64,000 nt of DNA from a virus, in IMG/VR virus record IMGVR_UViG_3300028557_000038, positions 1-64,000 of that record. One strand, 5' to 3'. Each line of letters begins with the position of its first letter. Position 1 is the stretch's first letter. A model generated the notes under the pieces. The model saw only the letters and a list, made by a program, of their open reading frames with translations. It was not told where the DNA came from and ran no database searches. Positions 22,648 to 30,618 of the stretch are shown piece by piece. Made by a program: the position numbers and the translations under genes.

Positions 22648-23582
22648 TGAGGATTCCTGTACGTTGCTGCTCGTCGGATTAGTGTCTGTGTATCGGGTAG
22701 ATCAATTCCGTAAGTCTCTTGTGCTTGTTTGTTCTTGTACTCACTCCAGTAGTCGTGCATCTGACGAAGCGCTGGTACTGTGCCGTACTTCTTACCAGCC
22801 TGCCAGCGATAGTTGTATACATCTGCATACCCACCACCACTAGGGCTGAAAGCATAGCGACGACTGTGATGAATGTCCTCAAATAACATAGAGCCATGCA
22901 TCAATAACTGTTGCACTTTAAACTCTGCGTTACGACGTGCTGCATCATTTTGAGCACCCTTCAAGTCTGTTAATGCTTGTGAATAACGCATTACTACATC
23001 GGATGCACTCTGTAAATCACGTTGTGCAGCCTTCTCACCCACTGGATTAATAGGTGCAGATTGCTTCTCTGGAAAGACTGTCCAGTCGTTATGAGTTAAG
23101 TCGTATGCTGCATAAGGATTGATAGTACGAATATCTGTAGCGCCAGGATTGACATAGAAAGTTACTTCAAATCCATTCCAGTCTTTTGTATCTGGCTGCA
23201 GTTGCTCACGGAAATCTTCGTTGAGCATCTTGCTGATCTCTGTATCACCGAGTCCGTTGTACTCTGGGTGAGCCTTACGGAATTGGATATAGTCAACGCC
23301 GATTAAGACATCTAAGTCTCCTGGCTCACGAGCAGCAGACCACTGGTAAGATACTGCAGAACCTGCAAGCCATACATGTGTCCAGAGATCAGGATGACGA
23401 TAGGTCTCATTAAGGAAACCAAATAACTCTTGAAGAAGCCCATTACGAACCCAGCCCTTGAGCATTGTTCCAGAGAACAACTCAGGATCTAGAGTGTTTT
23501 CTGGTTGGGAGAAGTACGATGTCGGTAGAGCCTGTATAGACACAGGTCCAACATAGCGGTCTAATCCATCAGGGCGATTCAT
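22644..23582 (-). CDS. Nucleotidyltransferase-fold protein
   Basis: A 312-residue protein. L-A-G-S-A-V-S then G-D-L-D-V-L-I is the Pol-beta-type nucleotidyltransferase signature (GS followed by DxD metal ligands). The C-terminal half is helical. Such proteins transfer nucleotides to RNA, protein or small molecules. It overlaps the tagged transferase by four bases, suggesting co-translation. Confidence 0.65.
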   Translation of the reverse strand: MNRPDGLDRYVGPVSIQALPTSYFSQPENTLDPELFSGTMLKGWVRNGLLQELFGFLNETYRHPDLWTHVWLAGSAVSYQWSAAREPGDLDVLIGVDYIQFRKAHPEYNGLGDTEISKMLNEDFREQLQPDTKDWNGFEVTFYVNPGATDIRTINPYAAYDLTHNDWTVFPEKQSAPINPVGEKAAQRDLQSASDVVMRYSQALTDLKGAQNDAARRNAEFKVQQLLMHGSMLFEDIHHSRRYAFSPSGGGYADVYNYRWQAGKKYGTVPALRQMHDYWSEYKNKQAQETYGIDLPDTQTLIRRAATYRNPQ

Positions 23583-23599
23583 ACCCTTAGTTTAGGTGG

Positions 23600-23875
23600 T
23601 TATTCTGCTTGGCGGTTTGCTAAAGCCTCAGCAATGCGTACTTTTGCCATCTCTTCTGGAGTTGGCGGCATTAACTTAGCAAGGACAGCCTTGGAGACAC
23701 GATCAGCCAGTAGTTGTGACTCAATGTCACCCACTAACTCCTTGCAGCATCCAAAGATGTCGTAGGTAGTTGCTTGTCGTGCGACTGTATCGCTGGCAGG
23801 AAACACATGTGTAGACAGTGTTCCATCCTCATTGATAACTACACTGAAGCCTGCTTGAATTTTATCTTCTTCCAT
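23600..23875 (-). CDS. Small unknown protein
   Basis: A 91-residue protein from the ATG at 23875 (one-base overlap with the upstream stop). Beta-strand N-terminus then helical C-terminus with P-P-T-P-E-E. A longer start at 23932 would lie within the upstream gene and is less likely. No family is recognised. Confidence 0.55.
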   Translation of the reverse strand: MEEDKIQAGFSVVINEDGTLSTHVFPASDTVARQATTYDIFGCCKELVGDIESQLLADRVSKAVLAKLMPPTPEEMAKVRIAEALANRQAE

Positions 23876-24423
23876 TATTTCATTCCTAACAGTTTTTGTT
23901 TGCGCTCTGCAACTCCGATTGCTACTGGACAAAAATCACAAAGGTAAGTCTTTTGACCTGGAGTGTCTTTGTACTTACCCATACCTTCTTTGATGCGGTC
24001 TTTTTCTGTCTTTGGGATAAGCATAAGATTGTTATCGTGCCAATCTGGACATCCGTCTTTTGGTTGATTATGGCGCTTGTAACACGACATAGCATCTTCC
24101 ATAAAAGTAGAACGGGAATCATAGAAGGTCTCATCAATTGCTGCAAGTCCTGCTGATCCACCGCATTTGATCTGGCTGATGATCTCTCGCTTTGATTCGT
24201 TGTGTGCCCATGCACGAAGTGGCAGGACAAATAATTTGCCTTTGTGTGGCTCTCCTGAGGGAAATACATGTGCCTCACATGCAACAGCAAGGAGGTGATC
24301 TAACTCTGGCTCACCATCGTATGGTGGCAATTCATCTAAAGATTGGCAGACAAGACAGTAAAGCAACCGAAACATCGGTTCTTGGTCTTTAGGTTTTTCA
24401 CCCAGGATTGGTACGTTACTCAT
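23875..24423 (-). CDS. Cys-rich protein, possible metal binding
   Basis: A 182-residue protein. C-L-V-C near residue 23 and C-D-F-C near 162, with further Cys and His between (C-Y-K-R-H, C-P-D-W-H). This could be a zinc or iron-sulphur fold bringing the two ends together. I recognise no named family. Confidence 0.55.
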   Translation of the reverse strand: MSNVPILGEKPKDQEPMFRLLYCLVCQSLDELPPYDGEPELDHLLAVACEAHVFPSGEPHKGKLFVLPLRAWAHNESKREIISQIKCGGSAGLAAIDETFYDSRSTFMEDAMSCYKRHNQPKDGCPDWHDNNLMLIPKTEKDRIKEGMGKYKDTPGQKTYLCDFCPVAIGVAERKQKLLGMK

Positions 24424-24461
24424 TGTGCTCCTTGTAGTAGTCCGATTATCCTAACAGATTA

Positions 24462-24644
24462 TTAATCGAATTGTTTAGGCTTTCTTGGCGCTTGATACTG
24501 CATCTTTTGTTCTTTATTTACTTTTTGAGACTCACCATAAGCACGATTCTTAGACTTTCCGCCTATGCGACGATCGTTAAATAGGTTGTGTGGTTGCCTA
24601 CGCTCAAACTCACCAGGATCTGGTGCGCCAAGTGCTGTCCTCAT
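24462..24644 (-). CDS. Small basic protein
   Basis: A 60-residue Arg/Lys/Gln-rich protein, coupled (TAATG) to the DUF8033-like gene upstream. Low-complexity composition, no motif. Confidence 0.5.
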   Translation of the reverse strand: MRTALGAPDPGEFERRQPHNLFNDRRIGGKSKNRAYGESQKVNKEQKMQYQAPRKPKQFD

Positions 24645-24961
24645 TATTGACGGGCTCCGTTATGTCCTTCATCAAATACAGCACGACGAACGATGCCTTG
24701 ATGACGAGAGGTGGTTGCGCTGTGCTTAGCCTTTGACATATCCCAGCCCTGATCACCATGCCAGGCGATCGGCGTTCCGTATGACATAACTGTGTAGGAA
24801 GGATTTGCTCCCTTGTAACGCTCTGCCTCACCTTGTGGCATCATTCCCGTATCTTGGCGAGAACCTTCTAGCCCTGACAATGCTGATGCCTTGAAAGGAA
24901 CTTTGCTTGCAATAAAGTCTGGTGCTTTTGCTCTATTAGTTTTTGCGACTCTATCTGCCAT
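24644..24961 (-). CDS. DUF8033-like protein, paralogue 2
   Basis: A 105-residue protein sharing M-S-Y-G-T-P-I-A-W-H, the following Gly-Trp, T-T-S-R-H-Q and V-R-R-A-V with the plus-strand gene at 7191. The N-terminal halves differ. Function unknown; the C-terminal half is the conserved module. Confidence 0.65.
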   Translation of the reverse strand: MADRVAKTNRAKAPDFIASKVPFKASALSGLEGSRQDTGMMPQGEAERYKGANPSYTVMSYGTPIAWHGDQGWDMSKAKHSATTSRHQGIVRRAVFDEGHNGARQ

Positions 24962-24963
24962 GA

Positions 24964-25188
24964 TTACTTGTCCTTAGGTGCTTTTGGGTTGTTGTCGTAC
25001 TCAGGTAATGCCCATCCACCCATTTGTGGCATGTGCTTCTTTAACTCAGAGCCATGAGGACGACCTGATCGGTATCCCTTAGGACTTAACCAACGAATGT
25101 CTGCACTGTGACTAAAGTTTTCTTTAGCATCGTAGAAGTTTACTTTACGACGTGGATTGTCTCCACGATCAGGAACCATAGTTGACAT
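24964..25188 (-). CDS. Small unknown protein
   Basis: A 74-residue Lys/Pro/Gly-rich protein in a gap-free run of structural-like small genes. Nothing diagnostic. Confidence 0.5.
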   Translation of the reverse strand: MSTMVPDRGDNPRRKVNFYDAKENFSHSADIRWLSPKGYRSGRPHGSELKKHMPQMGGWALPEYDNNPKAPKDK

Positions 25189-25190
25189 GA

Positions 25191-25391
25191 TTACTTACCT
25201 GGGTTTACTTTTCCTGGGTATTCAGATGTTGCAAATCCATAGCCATAGAAGGGGTGTAGTGACTGGCGATTCGCAATAGTTGCTGATGACTCAGTTCCTA
25301 CTTCGGTATCTGGGCGAACCTTGCGGTACTTGCCATCTGTTGCGCCTTCATCTAGTGAGGCGTTCATTGATCGTGATGAGTTAACTGTCAT
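25191..25391 (-). CDS. Small unknown protein
   Basis: A 66-residue Ser/Gly/Thr-rich protein with an aromatic C-terminal patch (F-Y-G-Y-G-F). Overlaps its upstream gene by one base. Confidence 0.5.
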   Translation of the reverse strand: MTVNSSRSMNASLDEGATDGKYRKVRPDTEVGTESSATIANRQSLHPFYGYGFATSEYPGKVNPGK

Positions 25392-25591
25392 TATGCCATC
25401 TTACCTTTCACTCGTTGTGCATTGCGTTGTGTGACGCATGAGAGGCAGTGACCTCTATTTGTCATAAATTCTACAGGGTTCATAACTACTCCACAGGTTG
25501 GACATGGAGCAGATCCGTTGTAACGGGTTGCGTTCTCAGCGATCTGGCGAGCCTGCAACTCCATTGACATCATGCCGTCTCCATCGCTCAT
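25391..25591 (-). CDS. Zinc-ribbon protein (66 aa)
   Basis: C-P-T-C-G near residue 30 and C-L-S-C near 49 form a zinc ribbon in a small basic protein. Coupled at both ends. Confidence 0.6.
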   Translation of the reverse strand: MSDGDGMMSMELQARQIAENATRYNGSAPCPTCGVVMNPVEFMTNRGHCLSCVTQRNAQRVKGKMA

Positions 25592-25830
25592 TTAGGTCTC
25601 TTTCCTAACATCTCGTGAACTGCAGGTCCTGTGATGTTTACACTAGGACTAGTCCCAGAAAATTGAGAAGAAGACAGGCTGTTGTTAATGGCAGCGTTGG
25701 CTGCCATTCCTGATGCACCTTTACCGCCCTTGAGACCAAAACGAGCAGTTGTCATAGCGCCTCTTGCTGCTGCGCCTGCTGCTCCACGGAGTACTCCGCC
25801 GATTGCTACTGCTGCTACTGGAAATGGCAT
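25588..25830 (-). CDS. Ala/Gly-rich tagged protein
   Basis: An 80-residue protein. The first 45 residues are Ala/Gly-rich and hydrophobic, resembling a membrane-active or virion-interior peptide. An internal tag N-S-L-S-S-S-Q-F lies near 50-57. Unknown role. Confidence 0.5.
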   Translation of the reverse strand: MPFPVAAVAIGGVLRGAAGAAARGAMTTARFGLKGGKGASGMAANAAINNSLSSSQFSGTSPSVNITGPAVHEMLGKRPK

Positions 25831-26189
25831 TATGTGCTCCCCAATCCGTTACGTTCTGCTGCTTGGTAACCAGCCACTCCACCAGAGAACCAAGAAATAC
25901 GAGGTTCAGTATAGTTTCTATCTACCGTTACGATGTCATCAATTCCAGGTTGTTTTCTCTCGTATCCATAGCGTTCTGGAAAGAGTTGAATCTGTGGCAG
26001 AGGTGGTCGAACCATAGCCTGGATGTCTGCTCCAGGAATGTTCATCACCATAAGAGCCTGTGAGGTGAGGCGTTCTGCATTTGTTGACCATGGGCCATTG
26101 TATTGATAACGCTTTGCTACCTGATCAGGTTTGATCGGTGCACGCCAAGGCTTGGTGTGGTCGTATACTCCATCAACATGTTGTGTCAT
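25830..26189 (-). CDS. Unknown structural-like protein
   Basis: A 119-residue Pro/aromatic-rich protein (R-Y-Q-Y-N-G-P-W, P-R-I-S-W-F) with no enzyme motif. It overlaps neighbours by one base at both ends. Placement suggests a virion or accessory role. Confidence 0.5.
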   Translation of the reverse strand: MTQHVDGVYDHTKPWRAPIKPDQVAKRYQYNGPWSTNAERLTSQALMVMNIPGADIQAMVRPPLPQIQLFPERYGYERKQPGIDDIVTVDRNYTEPRISWFSGGVAGYQAAERNGLGST

Positions 26190-27538
26190 TAGAATAACTC
26201 CATTTGAGATGCTCTGTGAGAGTTACGTTTTTCTTGTTCTTTAAGTGCAGCACCGTGAGCAGCATCTGCTTCTTTTTTGGCTGGATTTGGATCGTTACCA
26301 GTCATTACACGGGTGCTTGCCCATGCTGCTTCGTTTACCATACGAGATGGAACTGAATACTGGAGGTTGTGTTTTTCTTGTAATCTTTTTGCTGTTTCAT
26401 GCACCACATCTTGCAACACAGCGTGTTCTACAGTGTCTCCTGAAATTTTGGTATCACCTTTTGCAACGTTTCCTTTAACACTCATGGTTAAGTCACCAGC
26501 GGCTGCGTAAGGTGCTCCTGCAGGTTGATTGTAACTGAGACGACGATGATGAAGATCGTTTGCTGTTGGAGCAACGTTTGATAGGTGACCTTCATTTTTA
26601 TCACGCAAACCATGATAATCAAGCATAAGTTGAGATCCAGAAACTTTTCCAGTTAACACATCATGTATGTTTGCAGCACGCATGTTGTACTCCTGATGTT
26701 CTGGCGTTCCAGGAAGAGGTGCTTCTGCATGAGACATTGAGTAACTAGCAAACTTTGGATTTGTGTAAGGATCGTTTCCTTTACCAGTTTGCAGGGTAGC
26801 ATGTGCAGCCGAAATGTTTTGTCGCATTCCGCCTTTACCTATTCCAGCAAGATCTACATTGTGAAGTGCATGTGACACTCCTTCACGAACACCTGGAACA
26901 GTCATTGCAGCAACAATGTCGGGATGTACTTGAGAAAATGGAACAGTCTTTCCTATTTCTTCAGGTGAAATACGGTGTGAACCAGCAGTTGCTTCGTGAA
27001 CTTTACTCACAAATTCAGGTGTGTAGGTAACGCTTCCCTTTTCATGAGCATTTAAAAGCGCTGTCAATGAAGACTTCTCATTTCCTGGGCGGTTTTTGTT
27101 GCTTAACTTTGCTGTTGCTTCAAATGCAGTCTGTGGGGAGATGTTTCGTCCTGCAACTAAGTCGTGGATTGGTGCAGCATTACGTGAGTAGAAGTTCACT
27201 CCGTGAACAGACTCTCCTGCACGAGGATTTTTTGCAGAGTTTTCAAAGTGCTGCATGGTGTTAGCAATAGCGTCTTCATGGTTATAAGGCCTGTTAACAG
27301 CGCCTTCATCCAATGCTCGTTGAGCACGCTTTGCTTTTCCAGCAATCTCTTTGTTTGGGTGATCTACCTTGGCAGCAAACTTTGCTAAGTTTTCACGAGT
27401 TTTGCTAGTGTGAGCGCTAACTGCTGCAAATGCACCAGTACGTTCTTCTGAAGTTAAATCGCTAAGTAATAAAGGACGTTGACCAGATAAAAACTCTGTG
27501 GAACGAGTTGATGGTTCTACAATTTCTTTTTTAGCCAT
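26189..27538 (-). CDS. Large unknown protein (449 aa)
   Basis: A soluble, Ala/His/Asn-rich, probably helical protein with a basic N-terminus and Q-M-E-L-F C-terminus. I see no catalytic motif or membrane segment. It is the largest gene of the 24-29 kb accessory block and is flanked by tagged proteins, so a virion-associated role is possible. Confidence 0.55.
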   Translation of the reverse strand: MAKKEIVEPSTRSTEFLSGQRPLLLSDLTSEERTGAFAAVSAHTSKTRENLAKFAAKVDHPNKEIAGKAKRAQRALDEGAVNRPYNHEDAIANTMQHFENSAKNPRAGESVHGVNFYSRNAAPIHDLVAGRNISPQTAFEATAKLSNKNRPGNEKSSLTALLNAHEKGSVTYTPEFVSKVHEATAGSHRISPEEIGKTVPFSQVHPDIVAAMTVPGVREGVSHALHNVDLAGIGKGGMRQNISAAHATLQTGKGNDPYTNPKFASYSMSHAEAPLPGTPEHQEYNMRAANIHDVLTGKVSGSQLMLDYHGLRDKNEGHLSNVAPTANDLHHRRLSYNQPAGAPYAAAGDLTMSVKGNVAKGDTKISGDTVEHAVLQDVVHETAKRLQEKHNLQYSVPSRMVNEAAWASTRVMTGNDPNPAKKEADAAHGAALKEQEKRNSHRASQMELF

Positions 27539-27539
27539 G

Positions 27540-28073
27540 TTAGTTCCACGTTGGTCTCAAGTAGGCAAGCATCGCCTGACGACGTGCATTGATTTCTCCT
27601 GGCTGATTAGCCTGTGTATTGGCCTTACCATCGTTAACGAGGTGAGGAGCAGGAGTAAGATGAGTTTGCGGTGCACTACGAGGGACCATGTATGACACAG
27701 CGCCATCACGATTTACAGGTACTGCTTTCATCTGACGGGCTAGACCCATGTCAGGGTTGAACTCTTCAGGCCAGTAGTACATAGATGGCTCAATGCGCTC
27801 ACCTTTGTGTACACCACGTTGATAGGCTTTCTGGTTGACACGAGTCTTGATGCTATCCAGTAAACGGTCATCACGACGTGAACGGATAGTACCAAGGTAG
27901 CCATCTGGGTATTCCGCAGATGGAACTCTACCAACACCAATACGGAGTGAATCCATGGTGTCACGGGCTACAGGAGTACCTGCACCACCTTGATTGTTGT
28001 ATCCAGCAAGACCACCGCCACCTAGAGATTGCCAGTTCTGGGAAGGAGAGAAGTTGTTATATCCGCCAGCCAT
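27540..28073 (-). CDS. Unknown protein, Gly/Asn-rich start
   Basis: A 177-residue protein. The N-terminus is M-A-G-G-Y-N-N-F-S-P-S-Q-N-W, possibly a degenerate version of the shared tag. The rest has many Arg/Pro/Tyr residues. No family is recognised. Confidence 0.5.
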   Translation of the reverse strand: MAGGYNNFSPSQNWQSLGGGGLAGYNNQGGAGTPVARDTMDSLRIGVGRVPSAEYPDGYLGTIRSRRDDRLLDSIKTRVNQKAYQRGVHKGERIEPSMYYWPEEFNPDMGLARQMKAVPVNRDGAVSYMVPRSAPQTHLTPAPHLVNDGKANTQANQPGEINARRQAMLAYLRPTWN

Positions 28074-28075
28074 AG

Positions 28076-28708
28076 TTACTTCTTCCTAGGGAATGCTTTG
28101 TCAAACGCCTCTAACGCTTCGTTCTTCTCTTTTGCTTTGGCGCCTTTACTCATCTTACGACGACGAGCACTCTCTTCATTCTGCTTATTTAAATACCCAA
28201 GAGTAAGTTCTGCTGCTGGATTTGGAGTCTTTGTTCCAAATTTGTCTTCTGTGTTTGTAGGAAGAACTTTTCCTGATCCTGCAGCATAAATTGCAAGTTG
28301 TTTCTGCTCAATGCCACGAGACAATCCTTCTGCTAGTGACTTGCGAGAAGCACGTCCACCAACACGATCAGATACATCTAGGTATGTCTTCTTGCTTTCT
28401 GTGTCTTGCCAAATTCCTTGATGAACGTTTGCACTCTCTGCAGGAGTTGCTGCACGAGCCTGCATCCAACCAGTTGGTACAACTTTTTCAGCAACACCTT
28501 TTATGTCACTAAAATGTTCACGTACTGTGTGAGTATCTGCTAAACCGCCAACTGTCTCTTTGCTTCCGCCCATGTGAACAGGAACTCGTGGGTCACGGGA
28601 TACGTAGTACCCAGATCCTTTACCTTGTTTTCCTGTCGCAATTTCACGGGAGCCACCTAGAAGGTGCGAGAATTGAGCATCACTTAAAACAGGACGGTTA
28701 TCGCTCAT
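28076..28708 (-). CDS. Tagged unknown protein
   Basis: A 210-residue protein with V-L-S-D-A-Q-F-S-H-L-L-G-G near the N-terminus. The middle has G-Y-Y-V-S-R-D-P and H-M-G-G-S, which could belong to a transferase fold but are not diagnostic. The C-terminus is Lys-rich and helical. Coupled to the next tagged gene by four bases. Confidence 0.55.
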   Translation of the reverse strand: MSDNRPVLSDAQFSHLLGGSREIATGKQGKGSGYYVSRDPRVPVHMGGSKETVGGLADTHTVREHFSDIKGVAEKVVPTGWMQARAATPAESANVHQGIWQDTESKKTYLDVSDRVGGRASRKSLAEGLSRGIEQKQLAIYAAGSGKVLPTNTEDKFGTKTPNPAAELTLGYLNKQNEESARRRKMSKGAKAKEKNEALEAFDKAFPRKK

Positions 28709-28950
28709 TCGTTTCTACCTGCACCCTTATCAGATCGAGGCAAGGCAGAAGATGTTCCAGTATCATCCCAGTTAAAGGTTGTTCCTCTAGTCTTAGATGA
28801 ATACGCTAAAGGTCCGCCCTTACCCAAGGACTGATTACGCCACGCAGTTGCCTGTGCCGCACTTCCAGTTGTTGCTGCACTTAATGACAGCGGAGGTGTG
28901 ATGTCTGGTTGTACTGGCTGGAACTGACTCGCTGATAGTGAGTCACTCAT
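28705..28950 (-). CDS. Tagged small protein
   Basis: An 81-residue protein beginning M-S-D-S-L-S-A-S-Q-F. The rest is Ser/Thr/Ala/Gly-rich and likely disordered, so the tag may be most of its function. Confidence 0.55.
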   Translation of the reverse strand: MSDSLSASQFQPVQPDITPPLSLSAATTGSAAQATAWRNQSLGKGGPLAYSSKTRGTTFNWDDTGTSSALPRSDKGAGRNE

Positions 28951-28951
28951 T

Positions 28952-29368
28952 TTAGTAGGTGCTATCTACGCCACTGTTAAAGTTAGGTGCTTGTCTTCCC
29001 ATAACTGAAGGAACGATTCGAGCATTTGCCATTGTCGCTCCTGCTTCGCTGTTAATGGGTGCAGGCATCTTTGCAGTAATACGGTGCTGTGCACCCTTAC
29101 GCTCAACGTTCTGACGATTTGCTTTGTTCATGATTGTTGGATCGCCAGCCTGTGTGTTCTTCTTAGGCATTAACTTTCCAGCAAGCGGTGTCGCACTTGG
29201 TGCAGTGAACGCACCTGCTGCGCTACCCATGTATGCTCGTGCGCCTGTTGCCACGATCTGCTCTGGTGTTGGGTTAGAATTCATTCGCTTACCTACCGAT
29301 TCATGATGGTTTGAAGGTGCGCCCATGCGACGACGCATTGCGTGACCCATATCTGTCCAATTTGCCAT
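28952..29368 (-). CDS. Unknown Ala/Met-rich protein
   Basis: A 138-residue protein with a basic N-terminus (M-R-R-R-M-G) and low-complexity Ala/Pro/Asn body. The ribosome binding site (AAGGAG) is buried in a hairpin at 29376-29394. Function unknown. Confidence 0.5.
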   Translation of the reverse strand: MANWTDMGHAMRRRMGAPSNHHESVGKRMNSNPTPEQIVATGARAYMGSAAGAFTAPSATPLAGKLMPKKNTQAGDPTIMNKANRQNVERKGAQHRITAKMPAPINSEAGATMANARIVPSVMGRQAPNFNSGVDSTY

Positions 29369-29375
29369 AGTGACT

Positions 29376-29394
29376 CCTTAGTCTTGTTCTAAGG
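29376..29394 (-). promoter_or_regulatory. Hairpin over ribosome binding site
   Basis: CCTTAG and CTAAGG with a seven-base loop. On the minus strand the second arm contains the AAGGAG-type binding site of the gene starting at 29368, so pairing would hide it. Confidence 0.45.
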
Positions 29395-29405
29395 ATAAGG
29401 CTGTT

Positions 29406-29699
29406 TTAGTTGGCTGTAATGGCAAAAACAATTGCTGAGATCTCACCATCACGAGATTCAATAGTGGTAAATCCTGGGATACAGGATAGATCCATGCCAC
29501 GAGGGGCTACATAGCCTCTGGCGATTGCGATTGCTTTAACTGCCTGATTTACCGCTCCTGCGCCTACGGCACGGAGTTTTACTTCCTTCTTGTCGTAAAT
29601 TGCGTGAGCAATTGCTGAGGCAACGCTCTGAGGGTTTGAAGAAGCGCTGACACGTAGGAACGGTTCGTCAGCAGAAATAGGTGAAATTGATTCTGTCAC
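29406..29699 (-). CDS. spoVS: SpoVS-like protein
   Basis: A 97-residue protein; the GTG at 29699 with AAAGGA nine bases upstream gives the standard SpoVS length. The sequence L-R-V-S-A-S-S-N-P-Q-S-V-A, A-V-G-A-G-A-V-N-Q-A-V-K-A and A-R-G-Y-V-A-P-R-G follows Bacillus SpoVS closely. SpoVS is a small Alba-related nucleic-acid-binding protein that affects sporulation and septation. In a phage it may act on DNA or RNA organisation. Its binding site is within a hairpin. Confidence 0.88.
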   Translation of the reverse strand: MTESISPISADEPFLRVSASSNPQSVASAIAHAIYDKKEVKLRAVGAGAVNQAVKAIAIARGYVAPRGMDLSCIPGFTTIESRDGEISAIVFAITAN

Positions 29700-29709
29700 A
29701 GTTATTAGT

Positions 29710-29747
29710 CCTTTGGTTCGAGTTAGTGTGCCGCTCCTAACCAAAGG
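29710..29747 (-). promoter_or_regulatory. Hairpin over spoVS ribosome binding site
   Basis: CCTTTGGTT and AACCAAAGG are perfect complements around a 20-base loop. On the minus strand the second arm carries the AAAGG binding site of spoVS. It fills the ruvC-spoVS gap and could act as attenuator or translational switch. Confidence 0.55.
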
Positions 29748-29753
29748 GTAAGG

Positions 29754-30356
29754 CTAAAGTCGTGGTTGGTCTCGGTATTTAGGGTCCTCAATTTGTTTGG
29801 CTACTGCCTTCTCGATTTCATCATTCGCAGTTTTTCCAGCAAGCCTTCCTAGAGCGTAGGCATCTGCGGCATTGTCATCATTGAACTCGATGCCCCACCT
29901 CTTGTAGATCTGCATCAACATCTCTTGTTTTTTGGCGTTTCCTTTACCTGCTGCATACTTTTTAAGTGTCATTGGTGGAATCTTTAATGGGTAGCGACAA
30001 TTCTCATCCTCTCCAAAGTAATCGTAAATTGCCATCTTAACCACTGCTGCTAGTTCACCTAACACAAGAGCAGAATGACTGGCAAGGACTGACCCTTCCA
30101 TAGCAATGTCTACAATCCCATGGCCCTCTGAAACATAGTCAAAGGTATCTATCAACCACTGACGAATGTCTGCTAGTCGTTCAATACCAAAGTAAGGTGA
30201 CTTGTATACCCATGTGATGTGCTTTTCTGGTTCTGCAATACTTACTGCAGACAAAGCAAACCCCGTTAACGATTGGTCAATACCAATCGCAACGAGGACT
30301 TGCTCTTCTGTTAAACCGCCATCAAATAATTTTGTTGGCACGGAGGTTTCTTTCAT
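29754..30356 (-). CDS. ruvC: RuvC-like Holliday junction resolvase
   Basis: A 200-residue RNase-H-fold resolvase. I-G-I-D-Q-S-L-T-G gives the first catalytic Asp, I-A-M-E-G the Glu, and D-N-A-A-D-A-Y-A-L the last acidic residues. It cuts four-way junctions and so debranches DNA before packaging. It overlaps the upstream DUF6378-like gene by 35 bases; a downstream start (GTG 30341) is possible. Confidence 0.85.
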   Translation of the reverse strand: MKETSVPTKLFDGGLTEEQVLVAIGIDQSLTGFALSAVSIAEPEKHITWVYKSPYFGIERLADIRQWLIDTFDYVSEGHGIVDIAMEGSVLASHSALVLGELAAVVKMAIYDYFGEDENCRYPLKIPPMTLKKYAAGKGNAKKQEMLMQIYKRWGIEFNDDNAADAYALGRLAGKTANDEIEKAVAKQIEDPKYRDQPRL

Positions 30357-30618
30357 CTATGACCATCTCAATGGTCCCAAGATAACCCGCCCCGTCAGTC
30401 AAGTTATCTCTCTTATGCATGTATGACTCTCGTGCAATTTTTACCCATGCCATGGCTAATCCCACTTGTTCTTCAGTAATATCAATATCGAAAATAACTT
30501 CCCAACCCTTTTTAATTCGGTTGAAGTTATCAAGAGGATGATCGTACGTATAGTTACGATCACCAGTGATTAGACTCTGCGCTTCTTCAAGCACAGTAGG
30601 CTTATGGGAGTCGGACAT
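30322..30618 (-). CDS. DUF6378-like protein
   Basis: A 98-residue protein from the ATG at 30618 (AGGAAA upstream). G-D-R-N-Y-T-Y-D-H-P-x-x-N-F, then V-K-I-A-R-E and D-N-L-T-D-G-A-G-Y resemble the phage DUF6378 family, whose helical fold recalls MazG-type nucleotide hydrolases. The biochemical role is unproven. Confidence 0.65.
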   Translation of the reverse strand: MSDSHKPTVLEEAQSLITGDRNYTYDHPLDNFNRIKKGWEVIFDIDITEEQVGLAMAWVKIARESYMHKRDNLTDGAGYLGTIEMVIDERNLRANKII

